Program-made: the position numbers and the translations under genes
Notes under the pieces: model-generated
Databases searched by the model: none
The model's input: only the letters and a program-made list of their open reading frames with translations
What the model was told of the DNA's origin: nothing
Source of the DNA: Lepidurus packardi
Taxonomy: Eukaryota; Arthropoda; Branchiopoda; Notostraca; Triopsidae
Direction: 5' to 3'
Assembly: GCA_023053545.1 (NCBI GenBank)
Contig: JAKZAN010000004.1
Location: 3,596,001-3,660,000 of the forward strand
DNA: 64,000 nt
Shown: one piece after another, positions 12,401-22,447 of the stretch
Position numbering within the stretch: the first letter of the stretch is position 1
How the letters are laid out: each line of letters opens with the position of its first letter

Positions 12401-12557
12401 CAAATTCACAGTGGACAAAGCTAAAGCAGCCAGCTTCAGTAGCGCGTACCCAGCCGTGTCACAGTCAGAAGACGGTCCAAGCGGCACAGAAAGAAATCAG
12501 GCTGCCATGGCGTGCTCTTTGCAGAACAAAGACGATTGTCTCATGTGTGGTTCCTAA
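9468..12557 (+). CDS. RRM1: RRM1, ribonucleoside-diphosphate reductase large subunit
   Basis: This class Ia ribonucleotide reductase catalytic subunit reduces NDPs to dNDPs with the RRM2 radical subunit. Ten exons join in frame: 9468-9510, 9610-9698, 9798-9975, 10029-10189, 10257-10459, 10535-10760, 10828-11421, 11477-11698, 11768-12076 and 12159-12557. They give 807 aa (human 792). The N-terminal ATP-cone (residues 1 to about 90) is intact. The active-site cysteine in SSCFLL, the NLCTE catalytic triad region, the partner cysteine in VAVCNLAS, the radical-transfer tyrosine pair in GMYYLRT, and the C-terminal CLMC thioredoxin/glutaredoxin-reactive tail are all present. The enzyme therefore looks fully active, with allosteric activity control retained. 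PACRG converges on it, with 248 bp between stops. Confidence 0.98.
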
Positions 12558-12805
12558 ACTAAATCAATTCTTTTCTGACGACGATTGATTTTTATTGTTC
12601 TATGATGATTATTTCTATGTATGCAATGCTTTTCGTACTAAACACACTTAGCATATAATTACCGTGATGTACATTACATTTACTTTGTATTAACCATCCC
12701 CCGAAAAAGATAAACATGGACGCATAGCTAACTGAGGTTGCTGTGCCATGTTTTCCCGGCTAAAAATTTAATATAACTGCCAATTAGTGTTTGATAACAA
12801 AACAA

Positions 12806-13699
12806 TTACTTCCAAAGGCATGATTCATACGTGGGTAGGAAATACTTGATAGCTACGAACGCGTTCGAGCCGCCTTGTTTTTCCAGTATTTGTAAGGTTT
12901 CCTGTATGCAGTCTCCCAGATTTTCCCCTTTGCGTTGTCCGTAATCTATGCCATCTCCGCTGTTATCTAGTAAGCACCATCGTTGAGTAGTGCTTTACAG
13001 CAAAATGTATGAAGTAAAGTTTAACTTACAGTTAGCGTGACAGAAAAGATTGAGCGTAGGTAGTAAAGCACGATAGTATGAAACTAGGCCACGCCCGACT
13101 TCTTTGGAAGACGATGCTAATTGCTGCAGCACTCGCAGCGTGTTCACTAAAACCCTGGGATTCCGTGTTTGTAAAGCTCCTAAAAGCCTCCAAAAAAGAC
13201 AATATAGTCGACCGACTCTTTATAGGGTTATTTGTATACTTCGTATAGGAGGGATAAGCTGAGGGAGCATTGGTAGGATCTTGTCCATTCCTTGTGCGAT
13301 CATAAATTCCGCTCCCTTGATGGCAAAGTAATCTAGAGGATGTTCAACTTCACATAATCCGTCCAAGAAAAGTGGTAAGCACTGTCCGTAGTCCAGCTCG
13401 TCCGGTTCCACCTAAAATACCGAAGGTTAATTATTAATCTCAGTGATGAAGACAGGGTGTCGAAACTTTACTTTCCATCCTAAGCGGAAATGATGACTTT
13501 CATGGACTAACGTCACGGGCAAATCTCCACGTGAATAGGCTCTGCGAAATGCCAAGGAAAACGTAGGATGAGAACGTACCGCTGTCGTACACCTTGGTGG
13601 GGTCGTGTAAGTGCCGGGTTTACCCACACGGAGACTAAAAGGTTCAACACGTCGAGGAGCACTTTTGCTACGCAAACTCTGATGTGCGGATGTCTTCAT
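12806..13699 (-). CDS. PACRG: PACRG, parkin co-regulated protein
   Basis: PACRG is an axonemal inner-junction protein that links A- and B-tubules of doublet microtubules and has an armadillo-like helical fold. Four exons join in frame: 13699-13472, 13411-13240, 13179-13030 and 12966-12806, giving 236 aa from the ATG at 13699. Conserved blocks are the [10 protein letters not shown] segment, [58 protein letters not shown] and the C-terminal LPTYESCL. The frame stays open to an upstream ATG at 13852, which would add 51 residues with no clear homology, so I prefer 13699. In vertebrates PACRG shares a promoter with parkin. Here its upstream neighbour is MMS22L, with a retrotransposon fragment between, and no parkin is in the window. 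Confidence 0.93.
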
Positions 13700-15754
13700 A
13701 ACCGATACTTTTTGGCAACTGCGATCAGCATCGGGATGGCAATTCAGTAAAGAAGAGCAGAAGCTGTTTCGCTCGGATATAATACCGTCTGACTGCAGGT
13801 TGTTAGATCGATGGTCTAGGATGACAACTGCTTGCGTCGTCCAGGTGACCAAGATAACGTCAAGTATAGCATGTACACGCGAAGAAAGAAGCCCGCAATT
13901 TCATTACCAGCTGAACAAAGCATATGTTAATCTAACATTTTTTACAGCGTCTATTGATTTTTATTTACACGATAGACTTTATATGAACTTAACTTTATGG
14001 TTCTGCCCAAGATGACGCCAACGGCACTCCGTGACATCCAGTCAACTCCGAGTAATACGGGGAAAGGGCAGTTACTGACAACGACAAATCGGTTAGTAAG
14101 GTCTACCCGTCCGGCCTTCCACACAACACGAAGCTCAATCGTTCCCACGACCGGCATATCTTCTTCGGCTGTCCCGCCAAATGTCGGACCCAAATGTGGC
14201 TCTATCTGGTCCCGAATTCCATGTACCATGTCTTCTCGAACGAGCGCCACCAGAATCGACTGTAGCAGCTATTCCATCGGTAAAACCGCCCAACCTTGTA
14301 AAAGTAAACGGCAAAGTGGTTCGTTGATTGCCCAGGTAGGTCGTCGAGACTACCGGGATGGAAGAGGCTTCTAAAGAGCTCATGGCCGACCCTGCCCTCC
14401 ATGGGTGGCCCGTGCGGTTCCCGACTGATTAACCCGGCTAAAACCGTCGAAGTTGGGGCAATTGCGACGAAAAACTTCTACGACTTGGGCAAACTCTGGC
14501 TAGATGACCATCTCTGCCACAGTTGAAACACCCTCTTCCTTCCTTTTTGATTTGGGGGAAGATCTGGTCGATGCGGTGTCGTGGTACCGTTTATGGGCGT
14601 AGCTTAACGATCAACTTTCGCAGATAAAGTCCGAATCACAGCGATTAACTCCCCTTCGTAACCACGGCTCATTGATGTGGACGGTACATTAGCCTCGTGT
14701 GAGGGAGAGCAAGTAATCTCCTCTAAACGTTGGGCCACATCAATAAAATCGCGTATTGTTTTTGCAGGGGAAATACCATAAGGGTAGCAGCATGTTCAGA
14801 ACGGGCGAGACTACGGATTAGGTAGGGGATTATGGCCTCCTCTTCGATGCCTTGCGGAAATCTCTTGTTCGAAAACCTTTCCCAACTTGGACCGTCAATC
14901 CGTCCACTAAGTCAGGGCCTGTCCATCAGTTTCATGCCAAGATAGGGCCAAACCTTAGATTTTGCTAACCGCAATCCTCCGCTTCAGGGTGTCGTCCGAT
15001 CCTTCCGTTTTGGATGACAGCTAAAGTTCAGGAGCCACAGTTGGACTTTATCCTCACCATTGTAGGTCGGTACCGTAGATACAGCTTTTGGGATAAGCTT
15101 CGTACTGGGGGAGGAATGTTGCGCCGCCAAACTTTGTGTTAATGCCGACAGAGCTTGGATTAAGTATTTGGATTAAGTATTAAACCATCCTTGTTGTATT
15201 TGACGATTAGGAGGCCAGATGCGCTCTGGGTACACAGTGACGGAATTAGGAATTTTTTCAACCATAAAATCCGGTTATAATAAATTTCGTCCATAGTGAA
15301 ATTCTTCAACAATGAAACTCAGAATTAACTTGATGTTCTATGTGTAATTAAGTGTGTTTTTTTTCACAAGATAATGTTTTTCCAATAGTGGAATGTTATT
15401 GAACTGAATGCTATACTTAAAAATGATAATGATCGTGATTCATGGCATAACGAAGTACGCGGCCCCGTTGCATGCGTGAAATTACTCCATGACCCAAGTA
15501 GCAGACACAAAGTTCATAAACAATTTTCTGTTCCCGCGTTAGAGCACGCTTGTTGACAATCTCTTAGTACCAAAGCTGTCACAACAACCTGTGGCGCTGA
15601 AGAAAAATAACGATTAAACGTGTCAGTTTTGAATCCTGAAAATACCAGAGAAGTTTGTTCTAGGGAGCCTTTATATTATATCTAATAAGATAATTATAAC
15701 GCAAAGACTGGTTAGGAACCCAAGCAGAAAATCGAACAGTTGTGCAAATTGAGA
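13700..15754. other. Divergent intergenic region PACRG-MMS22L
   Basis: About 2 kb between the PACRG and MMS22L starts. Roughly 13955-15200 is retrotransposon-derived (listed separately). The rest (15200-15754) is A/T-rich, with a short local duplication of GGATTAAGTATT at about 15156-15183. I see no gene there; the MMS22L promoter should lie in its last few hundred bases. Confidence 0.7.
13955..15200 (-). pseudogene. Decayed Ty3/Gypsy-like gag-protease fragment
   Basis: Read on the minus strand, this stretch holds pieces of a retrotransposon polyprotein in the expected order but in different frames with stops. The first piece (about 15170-15010) is a Gag segment ending in VPTYNGEDKVQLWLL, the style of a Gag N-terminal domain. 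The second (about 14530-14480) is a CCHC zinc knuckle, CFNCGRDGHLARVC. The third (about 14290-13955) is a retropepsin-like region with a TVDSG active-site motif whose continuation lies in another frame, ending in LLGVDWM. No reverse transcriptase, integrase or long terminal repeats were recognised, so this is a truncated, frameshifted remnant. Family assignment to Ty3/Gypsy is tentative. Confidence 0.75.
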
Positions 15755-18700
15755 ATGACTGGCCTTTCAAGCTGCACAAGTAAATTTGGTTTTGCTTTTT
15801 GGTTTGAATAGCAAAAATTCTATAAAATTTCTCAGTTTTAATATGTGTTTTCTAGACACTCTTCCATCGTTTTCCTGCTTAGGAGAGATCAATTCAAATG
15901 ATCCAGCCTTAGAAGACACTGGTTATGTCAAGCAAAAAGTTATTTATCGTATAATCCGCCCAATGGATGAAGATGAGTCATCGACGTTAGGGGGCTTTTT
16001 ACAGCGAGATTGTAAATTTTTTGGGTATACCTTTGATTATTTTGCGGCCTGGGAAAAAGACATTGAAACACTGCTGAACTTTGCCAGGTAATCAAAGAAT
16101 ATATGCTTAAGCAAAACGGCATACTCCTAACATATAATAACTCCGTAGGCTGTCTCTAGCGCTGCTTCATCAACAAGGAACCTCAGCTTCCGCCTCTATG
16201 CCTCGTTCTCATCACACGGATGTTTCTAACTTTCTTAAGCTTAGGAGCGACTTAATCGCCTTCCTTTCTTACATTAATGAATACGCTTGCAGGTAATTAC
16301 AGCCATTATTCTGCAGTAGTAAACTGACCATTTTATCTTGTTATTAAGAGCTCTAGCGATGCAACTCTGTTCGTCCGAGCTTCTTCATTTCCATAAGCAG
16401 GTTGAGCTGATCGTAGCAGGTTTACAGCCCTTTGTCGCTTCAATAGAATTCATCCCAGTTCACATTTTAGCTTCCCCGGCCTCTCCGCAAGGAAATAAGG
16501 TACAGTTATATTGCATTTAAACCCTTGTAACGGAAGGATTTATTTTATTAGTGTCCTTCAGGATCTTACCATTACTTCCACGCTTACTTAGACGTACGGT
16601 GGTCATTAATTCAGCTGTTAAACACCTGTTGCCATCAAATTGGTAAGTCTAGTCCAACTGAAATGGCCAGCACGTTAAATACTTTAGAAGAACAAATACT
16701 GGAGGATCTGGTGTACTTAGCCTTGATAAGATTTGAAAAAGTAAATAGTTTTTACTTTTGCCTCATCTATCGTAAATTGAATTTTGATTCTTAATAGGTA
16801 TCAAGTACTGATTGGGCAGGTACTTCTCCATTTAGCTGCACTTGTGTCCGGGAATTTTGGCTAATGCTCGAAATTTTGTTGGATATGAGAACGGATCACC
16901 AGACAGGCTCATCATTTTGGTCATTAATGAAGGATATTCTCCGCAAAAGAATTCTGGAACCAAGTGTCGAAAATATCCCACGGTGGAAGTGCCGACTCCC
17001 GGTCGCCTTTGCTTTATGGTTAGGCGTAAATCTCGGCAAACTTGACTGTTACACTATAGAAGGAGATTTCGGACTACCTACTAAACGAGTACCAGATTCA
17101 TTTCATAAACGTTTGCACTTTTGACCTTACTCATCCATTTTTAGATGGAAGCGAATTTTTCATTCTACTATCCTTTTGTTAAGGCTTATTTGCAATCCAA
17201 CCCAACAGAAAATGAATTGAGAATCTTAATAGCTCTAATTTTGGTAAGTTTCCAAACCTGGAAACCCAACCTGAATGCTTTATTGGAATGTTTGGAATTT
17301 TTTGTAAAGCGACTGAATTCCAATTTTGCTCTCTCTGGTAGTAATACTATTGACGCCTACGTCGAATTAATGTAAGTTTGCGTACAAAATTTCTTAATGC
17401 TATCAATTCTAAATAATATGGAACTTTTGGATTCTCAGGCGTTCGGGTTCAGGTTGGCTGGATAAATTGGGTCAGAGTTTCGATGTTGCCAAAAACTCGT
17501 CAGGAAATGTCTCTAGTTATTCGCTATTTCTCCGCCTATTAGGTGATTTTTTTGTTAACATAAAAATTACTTTTACCAATTAAATTTGTTTTGTTAGGTT
17601 TAGGTGTACAATCGTTCTACCAAGAAAACCAGCTGTCAGATTGGCGATCACTTAGAGGTCGTTTATGGCTAAAGTGCAATGCGAAAAGGACAAAAGAATT
17701 GAGTGAAATCGGCTTATATCACCTCTTCAGCATGCTGTTAACTTTAACGCTGGTGGCAGATTTAAACGAGGTGGTAAGTGATTAGAAGAAGAAAAAACGA
17801 CGAAAAGCGCCCCAAATGTTACTTTGTAGTTCTATATAAAGTGTTTTTTTCATCAGGCCAGTAAAGTTACCGAATTGGTGGGATGTTTGCCTCCAATACC
17901 TAGCCAGAAACACTGGATAGGTTGGTCAGCCCATTTAGCTCTTCTCATTAGCCATGCGAGGCGCAAACAACCCATGAATCAAACCGTTTTGGACATTAAT
18001 GAAAAGTTTCAGTTGATGACCCGGGAATTACAGCTTCAGGACCAAGAGAAACGCCAGTTTCTCATTAAAGCCACACGGTTGTACATGGAGGCATTACAAG
18101 ATGTGTTTGATGCCAGCACCGCTTTGAATTTAGGCCAACATTTGCTTCTAAGTACGTTGAAGTATCAGAGTTTGAGAACCTGATTTTTTCTAACGAAATT
18201 AGGTCCCGCTTTAAGTGCCTACGTGGTCACTTGTGGCAGTGCCGATCAAAAGTTCACATTGAACTTGCTGAAGAGTATAGTCGAGAAGATTCTCTTGCTT
18301 GTCCATAGCGATGGTAAGAAATTAGAATCTTGGAATAAATTTCTTCTGCGTACATGACGCTTTAAAAAAATTTAGAAGAGCGTAATGTGTTTACGGAGGT
18401 ATTGAGCAAATACGTCGTACCAATTACTAAACAACTAGCCTGGGTTTCGCAAACAAGCACAGCAGTCAACGCTGGGGTAAAAGAAATAAGATTGATATTT
18501 TGACATACTCAGGCAACTAAGTTTATCACCTAATATTTCAGCTTTTACGCTTGGCGCCTGCATCAGTTACCTCGTTGGCGGCATTGGGTGTACAACTGAC
18601 ATTGTTATGGCAAAAGTGGAATGATTTGGAAAGATGCAGGGATCTTTTTACCTATTGTGCCTATGGCGAGCATCTCAATGTGAGGTGATGTAAAAATCAT

Positions 18701-20482
18701 GAGAACTTGAAATGGGTCGAATTTCTTTATCCCTCCTTTATTTGTAGTGTGTGCGCCCACTATTTAAGTTTGCTGTTGGACAAGCACAACTTCTTGCCTA
18801 CGCTCGCCTTATTTGTCGACCAGTACCAAAGTTTCATTATTAGAGCTTGGTTCCGGTAAGTGTGCCATCTATGATCAATTTGAACATGCCTAAATTGATT
18901 CTTGTATAAGATTGGCGTTATTGATAGTACCATTGGATGAAGCCTATCCGGATCTGCAAAGTATCCAGAAGCTCATGATACGGTTACCAGAAGTCGCCGA
19001 ACTCTTTCTTAAAGCTCAGGTTAATCCACGCGAGCTAAACCTGGAAACTTTCATTGCGGCTTCGTGCACAGCTATGAAATTAGCTAGAGTAAGATTTTTT
19101 TCTCCTGAAATAAATTAATTGCCTTATTTTTTATTTTCCCATATATGTTTTATTGGCAGACTTCTACTGAGCGAAGTATCGCCAGAGATCAGTTTACGAA
19201 GTATCTTGGACCCATAGACAAGTACTTAAGCGGAATTCTAAAGAAATGGCAACCGGCCAGTACCGTCACACATGTCTATCAAGCACTGGCTTATCTCTTT
19301 CGCTATGGAGCCCCTTGGCTCTACGTCAGGGTAAATATATTTCTTATTTAACTGAAAAAATTGCTTTCGTAGTTATAATGCAATGCTCGTTTCCAGGGTA
19401 AAGCGGATTGTATGTTTTGCGTACTAACCAGCCAATTACTCCTCCCAGCGATATCCTTCGACTCCTCAAAGACATTGCCTCCAGCGCTGAATGCCGCTTT
19501 AGAAAGTCACCTCAAAGATGTATGTACACGACATGCATTCCGAGAGTTGTACAGTAATTTTGGTATTAATCTATACGTTTGTGTTGTAGTTTCTTACTGG
19601 ATTTGCGTCGTTAAATTTGACAGACCCGTACGTCAGGCGCTGCGTGAAAGATCTTGTTCTCAACTATATGCCAAAATTCGCTTACAACGAAAAGCATCCC
19701 CTGATAGTACTTTTCTGCGATAATTCTGTAACGCCTTAAAAAACGCTAATTAATTGTAAATCGTAGGTCTTTTATCTCGAGAGTAGAACAGTTGATAGCC
19801 AGGCTATTACGCCAGTTCAAAAGCTGTTTTTGGATATACTCAATGAGAACTGCCTTGTGAAGAAAGGAGGTCAGTTTCCTCCTTTATTAAACCAAGTAAA
19901 TCTACTATTTCCTCCAAAGAAGTTCAGTCTAACTGACGTTTTTGTATTTATAGGCATTAACGTTTCTGACATCTTTAGCCATGGCTGGGAAGAGCCTCAG
20001 AGTGTTCATTCAGTTGCGTGAAGTTTTGGGTGTTGGGTTGCTAGAAATTTTGCTAGTCTTGGAAGACATCGGTACAAAAAGAGTAGCTATTGAATTAGGG
20101 CGACAGATCTTTCAAGCTGATTCAGAGTATATTTGGTTATAAGTCGTATGTGAGGGAGATTAAAGAGTTTTTTTTTATTATTGCAGAAGTTCCATGTCGG
20201 CAATGCCGCACCTTGAAACGCTGATTTTACGCCATCTGGCCTTTAACGCGGCGAGACTCTTTAAACTGTTGGAAACGTTGACCGTAATGGTCCCTGATCT
20301 TGTTCGGGGAAGCTTGTCTTGTCTTGAAGGAGAAGTTTTGAGAACGGAAGCAAAGAGGGGCACAGGAACAGATCAAACCTTAAGGTAATGATTTCCCTTG
20401 ACAAACCAACATTTGTTATGGTGTGTACCTTTACAGGCAGGGCCTACAGAAGCTGAAGATCAGTTTGGGTGCTCCGACATGA
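15755..20482 (+). CDS. MMS22L: MMS22L, replication-fork repair protein (TONSL partner)
   Basis: MMS22L forms a complex with TONSL at stalled or collapsed forks and loads RAD51 for homologous recombination. I resolved 22 exons, all joining in frame, for 1,143 aa (human about 1,240). The first exon is 25 nt (15755-15779), then 15856-16087, 16149-16292, 16349-16499, 16552-16740, 16798-17088, 17145-17371 and so on to the last, 20437-20482. Diagnostic similarity lies in the middle (an FQTWKPNL...FFVKRLNSNFALS block, then RTKELSEIGLYHLFSMLLTLTLVADL...WIGWSAHLALL) and towards the C-terminus. Exon starts at 16552 and donors at 18685 and 19520 were picked over alternatives because only they keep the frame. 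The first exon is the least certain. The protein is otherwise helical with no catalytic motifs. Confidence 0.88.
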
Positions 20483-20503
20483 CACATGACTGTTTATTCT
20501 ATA

Positions 20504-20509
20504 AATAAA
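20504..20509 (+). terminator. Poly(A) signal of MMS22L
   Basis: AATAAA lies 22 nt after the MMS22L stop. Expected cleavage at about 20520-20535 falls close to the end of the convergent Ashwin transcript. Confidence 0.7.
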
Positions 20510-20545
20510 GGGCGTATACAGTAATGTTTACTGTACTGAGAATAT

Positions 20546-20551
20546 TTTATT
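20546..20551 (-). terminator. Poly(A) signal of Ashwin
   Basis: AATAAA on the minus strand begins only 4 nt after the Ashwin stop codon. This implies a 3' UTR of about 20-35 nt that meets the end of MMS22L. Confidence 0.65.
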
Positions 20552-20555
20552 GCAG

Positions 20556-21264
20556 TTATGGCCATGAAATTTCTTGACGAGGCCTCTTTAATATCGGTTC
20601 TACTTCAGCACGAACTGGACTACTAACTCTTTTGCCGTCCACCTTAATAGGACCATTTCTTACCAGCCTAGCTTTGGAAGGTTTTGGGTTATCTGGATCA
20701 TCATGGTCTTCAACTGGATCTCCGTTTGGCTCCTCCCGTTTTAGCGATGGAAGTTGATGTGTTCTATAATCAGATTAAGCAAGTAGGTAGACTAACGAAT
20801 TCAAATAGTCTAGGTCAAAGCACAGTAGCTTACTTAAAGCGCAGAGAAGTGAATCTATTTTCCTGGATTCTAGTTTGTGTATCCTTCTTGGACCTGGTCT
20901 GCCAAAAGTTTCGCTGGGGCAAAGGCATAACCATGCGTCTGTATAACTCAAGCAATTGAGGTTTATCCATCCTTTCGACAGAAACGTTTTTCTACAAATA
21001 TATATATGCTCTTTAGTTCTAGTGTATACGATTATTTTTATTGTTACTGTTATTGCATTAAAACGGCTCTGAACAAGAGAATGCTGGTAGCATTATTACT
21101 GTTATTATACAGCAAAATCAACCGGACAGCGGCGAAATGAGTTGTACCTCGAGGAGTCTCTCTGTTAATTCTTCTCGCGTCAACAATTCGGGTAACATCA
21201 AGTCCCATAATTCTCTTTTTCGGTTGTGCACTGTTTTTTCACTGGAATCCCCGTTGCTAGCCAT
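20556..21264 (-). CDS. Ashwin homologue (tRNA-splicing ligase complex component)
   Basis: This 160-aa nuclear protein is encoded by three exons: 21264-21148, 20991-20834 and 20763-20556. The family member Ashwin (human C2orf49) is a subunit of the tRNA ligase complex built on RTCB. The evidence is the N-terminal WDLMLPELLTREEL block, KNVSVE after the first splice, MPLPQRNFWQ in exon 2 matching the family's IPLPQRD segment, and the C-terminal end KRPRQEISWP matching the basic ..VTWP end of vertebrate Ashwin. The middle is a low-complexity, charged linker. The first intron is 156 bp and the second 70 bp. ATG 21264 is the first in frame. The gene is divergent from ANAPC15 and convergent with MMS22L. 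It is easy to miss because no exon exceeds 70 codons. Confidence 0.85.
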
Positions 21265-21711
21265 TCCTGTTTACTACACGTGTGCACTTTTGGCATATGC
21301 TTTCAGTCAATAGTACTGCGCCGCCTTTGGTGGGTTTGTAAGAAAATTACCAAATTCAAATGCGAACACTGGGTTTGGAGGCGTGTCCCTTTTTACGACA
21401 ATTGCATTTATGTTTTTACTAACCAACTGACCTTATATCCCCTTTAGAATGAATATACGATATTTTTTATACGATACAAACTAAACTAAAAAACTAAAAT
21501 TAACTATACGATAGAAAGTAACTCTTGCAATGCTGAAAAGCGTAAAAAAAGAGCACGCCTCCAAATACATCGCTCTTCTGCGAGCTTCACCAACGGTAAC
21601 GGACACGCCTCTATTGTACAAAACAAAGTTAACACCTGTAGTTTTGAATGTTGGCAATAACGTTTGCAATACGCGACGCCAGTTTTGAGTGAGGGTTTAT
21701 ATTAAGTGAAA
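21265..21711. promoter_or_regulatory. Shared divergent promoter region of Ashwin and ANAPC15
   Basis: 447 bp between two start codons. An E-box CACGTG (21277-21282) lies 13 bp upstream of the Ashwin ATG. The centre is A/T-rich, with two TATACGATA-like words (about 21448-21512). No coding frame fits a known protein. A bidirectional promoter is the simplest reading. Confidence 0.5.
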
Positions 21712-22447
21712 ATGGATTCGTTTCCTTCTTTGACACCTCGCCTGGTTGATAGTTTGTGGTTTAAAGTTGACGAACCTTGTGATAATGAAAGGGAGTTGTT
21801 GGAGCTTGAAAGCAAATACCAATCTTGGGTAAAAACGGAAAGAAAGATTGTATTACCCTTGGGAGCTTTTTATGTAAACGTTTATCGCAATTTAGTTCCT
21901 AAACTCTACGTTAGTTTGTAGCATAGCTTTCTTTTACTGCTTGTGATCTTTTGATAAGATTTGCTGTCTGTTGCACTATATACAACCCATTAATGTTTGT
22001 CTTCGTCTTATATAGTTAACAGGAGTCGGCGGAAAAGATTGCGATCTGGTTCCCATTGGCAAAAATTCTGTTGAAGTAAGTTTATAATTATAGCTTGCTA
22101 ATATGCTTTTTTTTTTATTGGAATGGCTTAGATTGGGAATTTTATTATTTTAATGGCTCACTCGATTGTATTGGCTTTTCTAGTTTTTGCATAACCACGA
22201 TCTTTCTTTACGTATTACAGGACATGGATACCGAGGGTGAAGAAGAGGACGAGGAAGAAGAGCAAGGTAAAGTAAAAAAGGACGAGGGACTGTCAAGAAA
22301 TTTTACGTGTCTCTTTTTGTATTTTATTCCTGGTCCGCCCGCTTACCAGATGATGAAAGTCCCGACGAAGAAGAAGACGGCGAGATGGAAAGCGACATGA
22401 ATTTTCGGGAATCTCCGGTCATCTTCAACCCAACTTCTGGCCAGTAA
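21712..22447 (+). CDS. ANAPC15: ANAPC15, anaphase-promoting complex subunit 15
   Basis: APC15 promotes turnover of the mitotic checkpoint complex on the APC/C, allowing checkpoint silencing. Four exons join in frame: 21712-21828, 22016-22075, 22221-22266 and 22350-22447, giving 106 aa (human 121). The N-terminal signature FPSLTPRLVDSLWFKVDEPC is the conserved APC15 helix region, followed by YQSW, then DLVPIGK across the first splice. The rest is the typical acidic tail (runs of Glu/Asp, ESPDEEEDGEMESDMN). The donor at 21829 is inside a longer open frame; the splice is required to reach the conserved VPIGK block. Start ATG 21712 is the first in frame. Confidence 0.93.

Noticed and set aside
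16562-16740. MMS22L exon starting at the AG at 16560-16561
   Set aside because: That start leads to a stop in the required phase; the AG at 16550-16551 keeps the frame into the conserved segment.
19520-19553. Later donor for the MMS22L exon (GT at 19554)
   Set aside because: It shifts the next exon out of the conserved frame; the GT at 19520 keeps it.
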